A DNA stretch of 10,935 bases. It comes from Shimia sp041624275. Lineage in GTDB: Bacteria; Pseudomonadota; Alphaproteobacteria; Rhodobacterales; Rhodobacteraceae. Below are positions 1 to 6,151 of this stretch, piece by piece. Under the pieces are notes generated by a model, which was not told the origin of the DNA, made no database searches, and saw nothing but the letters and a program-made list of their open reading frames with translations. Numbering within the stretch: the stretch's first letter is position 1; every line of letters begins with the position of its first letter. The translations under genes were made by a program, and so were the position numbers. The DNA is taken from NCBI RefSeq assembly GCF_041624275.1, contig NZ_JBFJVE010000097.1, positions 1 to 10,935 of the forward strand, given 5' to 3'.

Positions 1-814
1 CGCAATGCTTGTCGATCAGCTCTTCGAAGGAAATCGACATCGCCTCCTCGACCACACAGGGGTTGTTCACATGACCCGAGATGCCGAAGATCTTGGTGCC
101 CGCGTTGTTCGGGCGGCCGAAGGACGAGAACCATTCGGGGCCGCGACGCAGGATGGTCGGCACAACGGCGATGGATTCGACGTTGTTCACCGTGGTCGGG
201 CAGCCATAAAGGCCGGCGCCTGCCGGGAAGGGCGGCTTCATGCGCGGCATGCCCTTCTTGCCCTCGAGGCTTTCCAGCAGCGCGGTTTCCTCGCCGCAGA
301 TATAGGCGCCTGCCCCGTGATGCAGGAACAGGTCAAAATCCCAGCCCGAGCCGGCGGCGTTGCGGCCCAGAAGACCGGCGTCATAGGCTTCGTCGATGGC
401 GTTCTGCAGGGCTTCACGCTCGCGGATGTATTCACCGCGAATGTAGATGTAGCAGGTATGCGCGTTCATCGCGAACGAAGCGATCAGCGCGCCCTCGATC
501 AGGGTGTGCGGATCATGACGCATGATCTCGCGGTCCTTGCAGGTGCCGGGCTCGGATTCATCGGCGTTGATCACCAGATAGGCCGGGCGACCATCGCTTT
601 CCTTGGGCATGAAGGACCATTTGAGACCGGTCGGGAAGCCCGCCCCGCCCCGGCCGCGCAGGCCCGATGCCTTCATCTGGTCGATGATCCAGTCACGTCC
701 GTTCTGGATAATCTTTGCCGTGCCGTCCCAATGGCCGCGCGCCTTTGCGCCCGCGAGCGTGCGCTCGTGCATGCCGTAGAGGTTGGTAAAGATACGGTCC
801 TGATCCTTGAGCAT
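1..814 (-). CDS. nuoF: NADH-quinone oxidoreductase subunit F (partial, N-terminal 271 residues)
   Basis: NuoF is the FMN- and NADH-binding subunit of the peripheral arm of complex I; it oxidises NADH and passes electrons to the iron-sulfur chain. The translation from the ATG at 814 begins MLKDQDRIFTNLYG. It contains the glycine-rich nucleotide-binding stretch GRGGAGFPTGLKW (residues 54-66), the NADESEPGT motif (83-91) and the FMN-site segment GAGAYICGEETALLESLEG (167-185), all typical of the family. The reading frame is open to the left edge, so roughly the last third, including the four-cysteine N3 cluster motif, lies outside the window. An AAGGG Shine-Dalgarno lies 7 nt before the ATG, and only 4 nt separate the start from the stop of the preceding small gene. 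Identification is secure; the C-terminus cannot be judged. Confidence 0.96.
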   Translation of the reverse strand, partial: MLKDQDRIFTNLYGMHERTLAGAKARGHWDGTAKIIQNGRDWIIDQMKASGLRGRGGAGFPTGLKWSFMPKESDGRPAYLVINADESEPGTCKDREIMRHDPHTLIEGALIASFAMNAHTCYIYIRGEYIREREALQNAIDEAYDAGLLGRNAAGSGWDFDLFLHHGAGAYICGEETALLESLEGKKGMPRMKPPFPAGAGLYGCPTTVNNVESIAVVPTILRRGPEWFSSFGRPNNAGTKIFGISGHVNNPCVVEEAMSISFEELIDKHC

Positions 815-818
815 CCTG

Positions 819-1046
819 TTACCCTTGCGTTCCCTGGCGCCCGCGCCAGATCTGAAAAATGTTCACCAGCGCCCAGATCAACGCCGCGATCGCGGCGAAA
901 TCGAACAGCAGCGCATAGCGCCCCGGCAGGCCCGCAGCCCTGCCCACGAACTGGGCGGCGATCCAGAGCAGCATGGTGCCGGCGATCACAAGGGCGACGA
1001 TGCGCCCCTTGCGTGCCTGCTGCTGTTCTGTCAGCCCCCCGGTCAT
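819..1046 (-). CDS. Small two-helix membrane protein in the nuo operon (DUF5337-like)
   Basis: A 75-residue protein with no enzymatic motif. It has a short charged N-terminus (MTGGLTEQQQARKGR), a hydrophobic segment at about residues 16-34, a short loop with RAAGLPGR, a second hydrophobic segment at about 44-66, and a basic tail (WRGRQGTQG). It therefore looks like an inner-membrane hairpin protein with both ends probably cytoplasmic. It is genuine rather than random: it lies 3 nt after the nuoE stop and 4 nt before the nuoF start, on the same strand, with GAGG 8 nt before its ATG. From memory, Rhodobacterales genomes carry a short protein annotated DUF5337 at this place, and the Paracoccus denitrificans nqo cluster contains unidentified reading frames among its subunit genes; the family name is recalled, not searched. 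A complex I accessory or assembly role is inferred from position only. Confidence 0.82.
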   Translation of the reverse strand: MTGGLTEQQQARKGRIVALVIAGTMLLWIAAQFVGRAAGLPGRYALLFDFAAIAALIWALVNIFQIWRGRQGTQG

Positions 1047-1049
1047 CCC

Positions 1050-2216
1050 TTAGTCCTCGTAGACGCCGCCTTTGGCGACCTTCTTGGAAAACTCGGTTTC
1101 TTCGCCTGCCGCCAGCTTCCCGGCCTGCTCGATCCAGCCATCACGCTCGATGCGTCCCTTGAAGGTCAGGCGGTTGTCGACCCAGGCGATCTGTTCCTTG
1201 GTCCAGGCGGCGATCTGGTCGAAGTGGTAGAAGCCCAGCTCGTTCAGCGTCTGCTCGAGCTTGGGTCCGACCCCCTTGATCTTCTTGAGATCGTCGGCGC
1301 CGCCCTCGCGGGCCGCCCCGAGGATCTCGGGCGCCTGTTCGGCAACCTCTTCGACCGCCTCTTCGGCCGCCGGTGCGGCGGCGGCGGGTGCCGGCTTGGG
1401 CGCCTCGGCCTTCTTGGCCTCTTCCGCCTGTTTGGCAGCCGGTTTCGCGGCTTCCGGCGCGGCCGGCGGTTGCGGCTTGGACGGATCGCGGCCGGCGACG
1501 GTGCCGTCGGCGCCGATCCAGGGGGTGCGCAGCGGCACTTCGGTGCCGTCGATGCGTTTCACCGTGTCGCCGATGTCGGTCGCCAGCTGCGCCGAGGCGT
1601 TGTACTTGGTCTTGCCGCTTTCATATTCCTTGAGCGAGGTCAGACCCGACAGCGGCTCGGAAGCAAAGCGGCCGTTCATCGGACCCGGTGCCGGAACCTT
1701 GCCGGCGGCGAGATCGTCGAGCAGCTGTGCAAAGCCTTCGGCGGTCATGTCCTCGTAATAGTCCTTGCCGATCTGCGCCATCGGCGCATTGGTGCAGGCG
1801 CCGAGGCATTCGACCTCTTCCCAGGAGAACTTGCCGTCCGCCGACAGGGTATGCGGCTTGTCGGCGATCTTTTCCTTGCAGACCGCGATCAGGTCTTCGG
1901 CGCCGCAGATCATGCAGGACAGGGTGCCGCAGATCTGGATATGCGCCACCGAGCCGACCGGCTGCATCTGGAACATGAAATAGAAGGAACAGACCTCGAG
2001 CACCCGGATATAGGCCATGCCGAGCATGTCGGCGATGGTCTCGATGGCGGGTTTGCTGACCCAGCCTTCCTGCTCCTGGGCGCGCCACAGCAGCGGGATC
2101 ACCGCCGAGGCCTGACGGCCCTCGGGGTATTTGCTGATCTGGCCCTTGGCCCAGGCCAGGTTGGCCTCGGTGAATGCGAAACTCTCGGGTTGTTCGCTAT
2201 GAAGACGACGAAGCAT
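1050..2216 (-). CDS. nuoE: NADH-quinone oxidoreductase subunit E with C-terminal helix-hairpin-helix extension
   Basis: NuoE is the thioredoxin-fold 24-kDa subunit of complex I that holds the [2Fe-2S] cluster N1a next to NuoF. The core covers about residues 1-175 and has the four expected cysteine ligands: C96 and C101 in ICGTLSC, and C137 and C141 in ECLGAC. A conserved-looking linker follows (about 176-245), then an Ala/Pro/Lys/Glu-rich low-complexity stretch (about 246-295), then a C-terminal domain (about 308-371) beginning LKKIKGVGPKLEQTLNELG, a helix-hairpin-helix motif resembling H3TH-type domains (COG3743-like, from memory). At 388 residues it is more than twice the E. coli subunit; long NuoE proteins are known in Rhodobacter. 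The ATG at 2216 overlaps the nuoD stop by one base (TAATG), which points to coupled translation. An extra cysteine, C104, lies close to the second ligand. Confidence 0.96.
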   Translation of the reverse strand: MLRRLHSEQPESFAFTEANLAWAKGQISKYPEGRQASAVIPLLWRAQEQEGWVSKPAIETIADMLGMAYIRVLEVCSFYFMFQMQPVGSVAHIQICGTLSCMICGAEDLIAVCKEKIADKPHTLSADGKFSWEEVECLGACTNAPMAQIGKDYYEDMTAEGFAQLLDDLAAGKVPAPGPMNGRFASEPLSGLTSLKEYESGKTKYNASAQLATDIGDTVKRIDGTEVPLRTPWIGADGTVAGRDPSKPQPPAAPEAAKPAAKQAEEAKKAEAPKPAPAAAAPAAEEAVEEVAEQAPEILGAAREGGADDLKKIKGVGPKLEQTLNELGFYHFDQIAAWTKEQIAWVDNRLTFKGRIERDGWIEQAGKLAAGEETEFSKKVAKGGVYED

Positions 2217-3439
2217 TAGCGGTCAATCTCCCCAAAAACGATGTCGATTGTGCCGATGATGGCCGCGATGTCGGCCAGCTGGTGGCCCGTCGAAATATGG
2301 TCCAGCGATTGCAGGTGCAGATAGCCCGGCGCCCGCAGTTTCGCGCGATACGGACGGTTGGAGCCATCGGCCACCATGTAGACGCCGAACTCGCCCTTGG
2401 GCGCTTCGACGGCGGCATAGACTTCGCCGGCGGGCACGTGGAAACCTTCGGTGTAAAGCTTGAAGTGGTGGATCAGGCTTTCCATGTTGGTCTTCATGTC
2501 GTCGCGCTTGGGCGGGGTCAGCTTGCCGCGCGCCAGCACGTCGCCGGTGGCTTCGCGCAGCTTGACGATCGCCTGGCGGATGATCTTGGTCGATTCCCGC
2601 ATTTCCGCGACCCGCATCAGGTAGCGGTCATAGCAGTCGCCGTTCTTGCCGACCGGGATCTGGAACTCGAACTCGTCATAGCATTCATAGGGCTGCGCGC
2701 GGCGCAGGTCCCAGGCCAGGCCGGCCGAACGCGCCATGACGCCGGAATAGCCGTGCTGCAGGGCGGTATCGACGTCGACGACGGCGATGCCCACGTTGCG
2801 CTGCTTGAAGATCCGGTTCTCGGTCAGAAGACCTTCGATGTCGTCGAGGATGCCGGGGAAGCCGATCGCCCATTCCTCGATGTCGTCGAGCAGCGCATCG
2901 GGCAGATCCTGATGCACGCCGCCGGGGCGGAAATAGTTCGCGTGCAGACGCGCGCCACAGGCCCGTTCATAGAAGATCATCAGCTTTTCGCGCTCTTCGA
3001 AACCCCAGAGGTTGGGGGTCAGCGCGCCCACGTCCATGGCCTGCGAACAGACGTTCATGATGTGGTTCAGCACCCGGCCGATCTCGCAGTAGAGCACCCG
3101 GATCAGCTGCGCGCGGCGCGGCACCTCGGTGCCGGTCAGCTTTTCGATCGCCAGGCACCATGCGTGTTCCTGGTTCATCGGCGCCACGTAGTCGAGGCGG
3201 TCCAGATAGGGCAGGTTCTGCAGGTAGGTGCGGCTCTCCATCAGCTTTTCGGTGCCGCGATGCAGCAGGCCGACATGCGGGTCGCAGCGCTCGACGATCT
3301 CGCCGTCAAGCTCGAGCACCAGACGCAGCACGCCGTGCGCCGCCGGGTGCTGCGGACCGAAGTTGATGTTGAAGTTGCGGATTTTCTGTTCGCCGACCAG
3401 CGCGTCCGTGCTGCCGTCGTTATATCTGGAGCCGTCCAT
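2216..3439 (-). CDS. nuoD: NADH-quinone oxidoreductase subunit D
   Basis: NuoD is the 49-kDa subunit of complex I; with NuoB it forms the quinone-reduction pocket. The 407-residue protein has the family signature around FGPQHPAAHGVLR. Counting from the ATG, His35, Tyr84 and Asp136 align with Thermus thermophilus Nqo4 His38, Tyr87 and Asp139 at a constant offset of three, so the quinone-binding residues are intact. The end IIGTIDIVFGEIDR is the usual family end. The chosen start at 3439 overlaps the nuoC stop by one base (TGATG) and lies 7 nt after a GAGGGGG Shine-Dalgarno. A GTG one codon upstream (3442) would give MMDGS, as in some Paracoccus annotations, but with only a 4-nt spacer. No frameshift or missing motif is seen. 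Confidence 0.97.
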   Translation of the reverse strand: MDGSRYNDGSTDALVGEQKIRNFNINFGPQHPAAHGVLRLVLELDGEIVERCDPHVGLLHRGTEKLMESRTYLQNLPYLDRLDYVAPMNQEHAWCLAIEKLTGTEVPRRAQLIRVLYCEIGRVLNHIMNVCSQAMDVGALTPNLWGFEEREKLMIFYERACGARLHANYFRPGGVHQDLPDALLDDIEEWAIGFPGILDDIEGLLTENRIFKQRNVGIAVVDVDTALQHGYSGVMARSAGLAWDLRRAQPYECYDEFEFQIPVGKNGDCYDRYLMRVAEMRESTKIIRQAIVKLREATGDVLARGKLTPPKRDDMKTNMESLIHHFKLYTEGFHVPAGEVYAAVEAPKGEFGVYMVADGSNRPYRAKLRAPGYLHLQSLDHISTGHQLADIAAIIGTIDIVFGEIDR

Positions 3440-4044
3440 CACTTCGCCCCCTCTTTCTCGTCACCCGGAAGGATGTACTCAGCCCCTTCCCAGGGGCTCA
3501 TGAAGTCAAACTGGCGGTAATCCTGGGTCAGTTTCACCGGCTCGTAGACGACGCGTTTCTCGACTTCGTCGTAACGCACTTCGGTGTAGCCCGTGGTCGG
3601 GAAATCCTTGCGCAGCGGGTGACCGCGGAAACCGTAGTCGGTCAGCAGGCGGCGCAGGTCCGGGTGGTCGGTGAAGACGATGCCGAACATGTCGAAGGTC
3701 TCGCGCTCGAACCAGTTGGCGCAGGGATGGACGCCGGTGATCGACGGCACCATTTCATCCTCGCGCAGGCTGACCCGCAGGCGGATGCGCTGGTTCTGGT
3801 ACATCGACAGCAGGTGATAGACCACGGTGAAACGCTTGGCGCGCTCGGGGTAGTCCACGGCGGTAACATCGACCAGGGTGGAAAACTTGCAGTTCGGGTC
3901 CGACCGCAGGAATTCTACGAAGCCGGCGATATTGGCCGGGGTCACGTCGACATTCAGCTCGCCATGAGCCACTTCCCAGCCCAGAACGCAATCGGTGCGC
4001 TTGAACTCGAGGTGAGCGCCCAGTTCTTTCAGTGCTTCACTCAT
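3439..4044 (-). CDS. nuoC: NADH-quinone oxidoreductase subunit C
   Basis: NuoC is the 30-kDa subunit of the connecting module of complex I. It carries no cofactor and packs against NuoD and NuoB. The 201-residue product contains the family signature at residues 113-148: ERETFDMFGIVF, then HPDLRRLLTDYGFRGHP, then LRKDFP. It is a separate NuoC, not the NuoCD fusion found in E. coli, as is normal for alphaproteobacteria. Its ATG overlaps the nuoB stop in an ATGA arrangement (4041-4044). The only purine-rich stretches upstream are a distant GGGG and an adjacent GAAAG, so initiation probably relies on coupling to nuoB translation. The length and end (LPGDEKEGAK) look complete. Confidence 0.97.
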   Translation of the reverse strand: MSEALKELGAHLEFKRTDCVLGWEVAHGELNVDVTPANIAGFVEFLRSDPNCKFSTLVDVTAVDYPERAKRFTVVYHLLSMYQNQRIRLRVSLREDEMVPSITGVHPCANWFERETFDMFGIVFTDHPDLRRLLTDYGFRGHPLRKDFPTTGYTEVRYDEVEKRVVYEPVKLTQDYRQFDFMSPWEGAEYILPGDEKEGAK

Positions 4045-4577
4045 CTTTCAATCGTCCCCGTGCGGCGGATCTTGCGGTGCAGTTGCAGGATGCCATAAAG
4101 CAGCGCTTCGGCGGTCGGCGGGCAGCCGGGTACGTAGACGTCGACCGGCACGATCCGGTCGCAGCCGCGCACGACGCTGTAGGAATAGTGGTAGTAGCCG
4201 CCGCCATTGGCACAGGAGCCCATCGACAGCACATAGCGCGGCTCGGGCATCTGGTCATAGACCTTGCGCAGCGCCGGGGCCATCTTGTTGGTCAGCGTGC
4301 CGGCGACGATCATCAGGTCGGACTGGCGCGGAGAGGCGCGCGGCGCGGTGCCGTAGCGCTCGAGGTCATAGCGCGGCATCGAGGTATGGATCATCTCGAC
4401 CGCACAGCAGGCCAGGCCGAAGGTCATCCAGTGCAACGAGCCGGTGCGGGCCCAGTTGATCATGTCCTCGGTCGAGGTCAGCAGGAAACCCTTGTCCTGC
4501 AACTCGGCATTCAGCGCCTGGGTGACAGCTTCCTTGTCAGTCCCGGACACCGTGTTCGCCCCGGTCATCACTCCCAT
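4041..4577 (-). CDS. nuoB: NADH-quinone oxidoreductase subunit B
   Basis: NuoB (PSST homologue) holds [4Fe-4S] cluster N2, the last electron carrier before quinone in complex I. In the 178-residue product the adjacent ligands Cys57 and Cys58 lie in FGLACCAVEM, Cys122 in MGSCANGGGYYH and Cys152 in VPGCPPTAEALLYG, so the full N2 motif is present. I chose the ATG at 4577 (MGVMTGANT) because AGGGAG lies 7 nt upstream. The frame is open to an alternative start at 4598 that has no family support, and an ATG at 4568 touches the nuoA stop but has its GGGAG only 2 nt away. The start lies inside the 3' end of nuoA, giving a 10-bp overlap. The protein is otherwise highly conserved. Confidence 0.96.
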   Translation of the reverse strand: MGVMTGANTVSGTDKEAVTQALNAELQDKGFLLTSTEDMINWARTGSLHWMTFGLACCAVEMIHTSMPRYDLERYGTAPRASPRQSDLMIVAGTLTNKMAPALRKVYDQMPEPRYVLSMGSCANGGGYYHYSYSVVRGCDRIVPVDVYVPGCPPTAEALLYGILQLHRKIRRTGTIER

Positions 4578-4933
4578 TCCAGGGCTCCCTTCTTCCACTC
4601 ATAGGCAAATCCGATGGTCAGCACGGCAAGGAACACCATCATCGACCAGAAGCCGACCATGCTGATGTCCTTGAAACCCACCGCCCAGGGAAAGAGCATG
4701 GCAATCTCAAGGTCGAAAATGATGAACAGGATCGACACGAGGTAGAACCGGACATCGAATTTCATGCGCGCGTCGTCGAAGGCATTGAAACCGCACTCGT
4801 AAGCGCTCACCTTTTCGGGGTCGGGGTTTCGGACGGCCAGGACAACAGCTGCGAGGATCAGGACGAGGCCAAGTGCGATAGCGATGGCCAGAAAGACGAG
4901 AATGGGAAGGTATTCCCTCAGCATCTCTTCCAC
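4568..4933 (-). CDS. nuoA: NADH-quinone oxidoreductase subunit A
   Basis: NuoA (ND3 homologue) is a small membrane subunit at the junction of the two arms of complex I. The 121-residue product has three hydrophobic segments (about 9-33, 61-85 and 93-113). Between the first two is the conserved loop NPDPEKVSAYECGF with the invariant Cys47, the position whose accessibility reports the active/deactive transition in mitochondrial ND3. FDLE (73-76) in the second helix is also typical. The start is a GTG at 4933: AAAGGAG lies 7 nt upstream, and the resulting 121 residues and start (M)EEMLREYLPIL agree with recalled Rhodobacterales homologues. The in-frame ATG at 4924 is too far from the Shine-Dalgarno, and the GTG at 4954 lies before it. 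This is the first gene of the nuo operon. Confidence 0.96.
   Translation of the reverse strand: MEEMLREYLPILVFLAIAIALGLVLILAAVVLAVRNPDPEKVSAYECGFNAFDDARMKFDVRFYLVSILFIIFDLEIAMLFPWAVGFKDISMVGFWSMMVFLAVLTIGFAYEWKKGALEWE
4585..4590 (-). promoter_or_regulatory. Shine-Dalgarno of nuoB inside the end of nuoA
   Basis: AGGGAG on the minus strand lies 7 nt before the ATG at 4577, within the last codons of nuoA. It supports the 178-residue NuoB over the longer frame from 4598 and the shorter one from 4568. Confidence 0.6.
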
Positions 4934-4940
4934 GGGGTGG

Positions 4941-4947
4941 CTCCTTT
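4941..4947 (-). promoter_or_regulatory. Shine-Dalgarno of nuoA that fixes its GTG start
   Basis: The sequence AAAGGAG on the minus strand ends 7 nt before the GTG at 4933. It is the strongest ribosome binding site near the front of nuoA. It decides for the GTG over the in-frame ATG nine bases downstream, which would leave a 16-nt gap. Confidence 0.75.
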
Positions 4948-4997
4948 CATGCACGGGTCAAATGACGTGCAGTCAGATGGCTGTTTTGACTAAGGGG

Positions 4998-5026
4998 GGT
5001 TTACCCCTGCCCCTTGGCAGGGTCAA
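4998..5026 (-). promoter_or_regulatory. Possible sigma-70-type promoter of the nuo operon
   Basis: On the minus strand TTGACC (5026-5021, five of six to the -35 consensus) is followed after 17 nt by TAAACC (5003-4998, only three of six to the -10 consensus). Transcription would begin near 4991 and give a leader of about 58 nt before nuoA. The -10 match is poor. Alphaproteobacterial housekeeping promoters often have weak -10 boxes, so this remains a candidate only. Confidence 0.3.
5005..5022. repeat. Perfect 7-bp inverted repeat in the nuo upstream region
   Basis: CCCTGCC, spacer CCTT, GGCAGGG forms a perfect 7-bp stem. It occupies most of the spacer of the candidate nuo promoter and reaches into its -35 box. 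No T-run follows on either strand, so it does not look like an intrinsic terminator. It could be a protein-binding site or a chance GC palindrome. Confidence 0.5.
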
Positions 5027-5071
5027 CCAATGCCCACAACATTCAATAAGCGATATGTAATGTTTTTTTAA

Positions 5072-5093
5072 CCTGCATACAAAGGTATACAGG
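5072..5093. promoter_or_regulatory. 22-bp operator-like inverted repeat upstream of nuoA
   Basis: The arms CCTGCATAC and GTATACAGG flank the spacer AAAG. The 9-bp arms pair with one mismatch. The half-site TGNATAC/GTATNCA resembles dimeric-regulator operators such as those of the GntR superfamily, but I cannot name a regulator. The centre lies about 150 bp before the nuoA start and about 90 bp before the candidate transcription start. That fits an upstream activator site, or an operator of a promoter I have not recognised. It is the most AT-rich part of the spacer, with an adjacent run of seven T residues at 5063-5069. Confidence 0.5.
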
Positions 5094-5297
5094 GCTTTCC
5101 GGCCGGGCTGCGTCAATAAGTCAGCCGATGCGCCCCCTGCTTTTAAAGGCTTTCCCGCACGCAGCGCATCGATTCTCCGACACCGAATTTGATGCAGCCG
5201 AGAGGCATCTTTTTGGCCGGGGCCTGCACGCCGCGACCTTTCGGAGCAGGACTGCGACAATTTACTTGGCAGCCACCCCGCGAACCGCCCGCTTTGC

Positions 5298-5327
5298 CGG
5301 GCAAAAGCCCGTCGCGGGAAGGCCCGC
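5298..5327 (-). terminator. Weak tandem hairpins after the leucine operon, possible terminator
   Basis: Starting 27 nt past the hydratase stop, the minus strand carries two adjacent 5-bp hairpins: GCGGG-CCTT-CCCGC (5327-5314) and CGGGC-TTTT-GCCCG (5311-5298). The second could instead pair onward with a CGGGC about six bases further on. There is no downstream U-tract, so this is not a canonical Rho-independent terminator. It is simply the only candidate structure at the operon end. Confidence 0.3.
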
Positions 5328-5353
5328 AGCGCCCATCCTGCCCCGCCTCGCGG

Positions 5354-6139
5354 TCAGCTGCCGCCCCACGAGGGTTTGCGCCGCTCGAAGAAGGCCGCGA
5401 TTCCCTCGACCGATTCCGGGCTTTCCCAGCGGGCCACGAGGGCGGCGATGGTGTGGTCGATCACCGCATCGTCGATGCGCGGGCCAAGGGTGCGCACCAG
5501 TGCCTTGGCCGAGGCCACGGCCCCCGGCGCGCAGCTCAGATAGGGCAGGATCTCGGACTCGATGGCCGCATCCAGCTCTTCGGCGGGCACCGCCTTGGCC
5601 AGAATGTCCAGTTCCACCGCCTCGGCGGCATCGAACAGCCGCGCCGACATGAACACCCGGCGCGCCCGCGCCTCGCCCATGCGGGCCACCACATAGGGGC
5701 CGATGGTGGCCGGGATCAGCCCCAGGCGGGTCTCGGTCAGCCCCATGGTCAGCCCCTCGACACCGACCGCCACGTCGCAGACGCAGGCCATGCCGACGCC
5801 GCCGCCGAAGGTGTTGCCCTGAACCCGGCCGATCAGCGGCTTGGGCAGGGTGTTCAGCGCTTGCAGCATCTCGGCCAGAATGCGCGCCTCGCCAGCGCGG
5901 GTCGCCGGGTCCATGCCCTGCTGGGCCTTCATCCAGCCCAGATCGCCGCCGGCGCAGAAGCTCTTGCCCTCGCCGGTCAGCACCACCACGCGCACCGCAT
6001 CGTCGGCGCCGAGGTCGGCGGCGGCCTGTTTCAGCTCGCGCAGCATCTCGCCCGACATGGCGTTGTGTTTCTCGGGCCGGTTCAGCGCCAGCGTCGCCAC
6101 GCCACGCGCGTCGATGTCCACCTTGATCGTTTCAAACAT
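5354..6139 (-). CDS. liuC: Methylglutaconyl-CoA hydratase (LiuC-type crotonase-family protein)
   Basis: A 261-residue crotonase-fold enzyme, likely hydrating 3-methylglutaconyl-CoA to 3-hydroxy-3-methylglutaryl-CoA in leucine breakdown. Visible family features are ALNRPEKHNAMS (18-29) and FCAGGDLGWM (61-70), which line the CoA and oxyanion site, and GNTFGGGVGMACVCD (108-122) followed by LTETRLGLIPATIGPYV (134-150). Glu136 matches the second catalytic glutamate of classical enoyl-CoA hydratase. The position of the first is Gly116, as in LiuC/AtuE-type enzymes recalled from Pseudomonas. The ATG at 6139 is chosen because AGGAG lies 5 nt upstream; a GTG at 6145 overlaps that site. It starts 11 nt after the lyase stop. 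Substrate is assigned mainly from position beside the carboxylase and lyase. It is the last gene of the operon. Confidence 0.87.
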   Translation of the reverse strand: MFETIKVDIDARGVATLALNRPEKHNAMSGEMLRELKQAAADLGADDAVRVVVLTGEGKSFCAGGDLGWMKAQQGMDPATRAGEARILAEMLQALNTLPKPLIGRVQGNTFGGGVGMACVCDVAVGVEGLTMGLTETRLGLIPATIGPYVVARMGEARARRVFMSARLFDAAEAVELDILAKAVPAEELDAAIESEILPYLSCAPGAVASAKALVRTLGPRIDDAVIDHTIAALVARWESPESVEGIAAFFERRKPSWGGS

Positions 6140-6144
6140 AGCCA

Positions 6145-6151
6145 CTCCTTT
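6145..6151 (-). promoter_or_regulatory. Shine-Dalgarno of liuC that fixes its ATG start
   Basis: AAAGGAG on the minus strand is followed by a 5-nt spacer and the ATG at 6139. The in-frame GTG at 6145 shares a base with this site, so it cannot be the start it serves. Confidence 0.65.

Larger units (their letters stand above)
4934..5353. other. Intergenic region between the leucine operon and the nuo operon
   Basis: About 420 bp lie between the stop of the methylglutaconyl-CoA hydratase gene and the start of nuoA. From right to left it holds two small GC hairpins just past the hydratase stop, about 190 bp with no recognisable element, an AT-richer stretch around 5041-5090 with a 22-bp inverted repeat, a GC hairpin at 5005-5022 that overlaps a possible promoter, and a leader of roughly 55 nt to nuoA. 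Frames that cross the region on either strand have no recognisable protein content and span the putative promoter, so I call no gene here. Confidence 0.75.

Noticed and set aside
1050..1330. NuoE C-terminal domain as a separate gene fused by a sequencing error
   Set aside because: The frame is continuous without a stop, the linker is a typical low-complexity hinge, and equally long NuoE proteins are known in Rhodobacter.
5..3520. Long plus-strand open frames opposite nuoF, nuoE and nuoD (385 to 470 codons)
   Set aside because: They are antisense to securely identified genes, have compositions typical of GC-rich shadow frames (long Arg/Ala/Gly/Asp/His-rich runs), match no family I know, and would run against a tightly packed operon.
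5091..5116. Promoter made of TTGACG (5116-5111) with a TATACC box in the 22-bp palindrome
   Set aside because: The spacing between the two boxes is about 21 bp, too long for a sigma-70-type promoter.
4973..5260. 95-codon minus-strand frame in the region upstream of nuoA
   Set aside because: It runs through the palindromes and the candidate promoter, has no recognisable domain, and its composition is unlike that of the neighbouring proteins.
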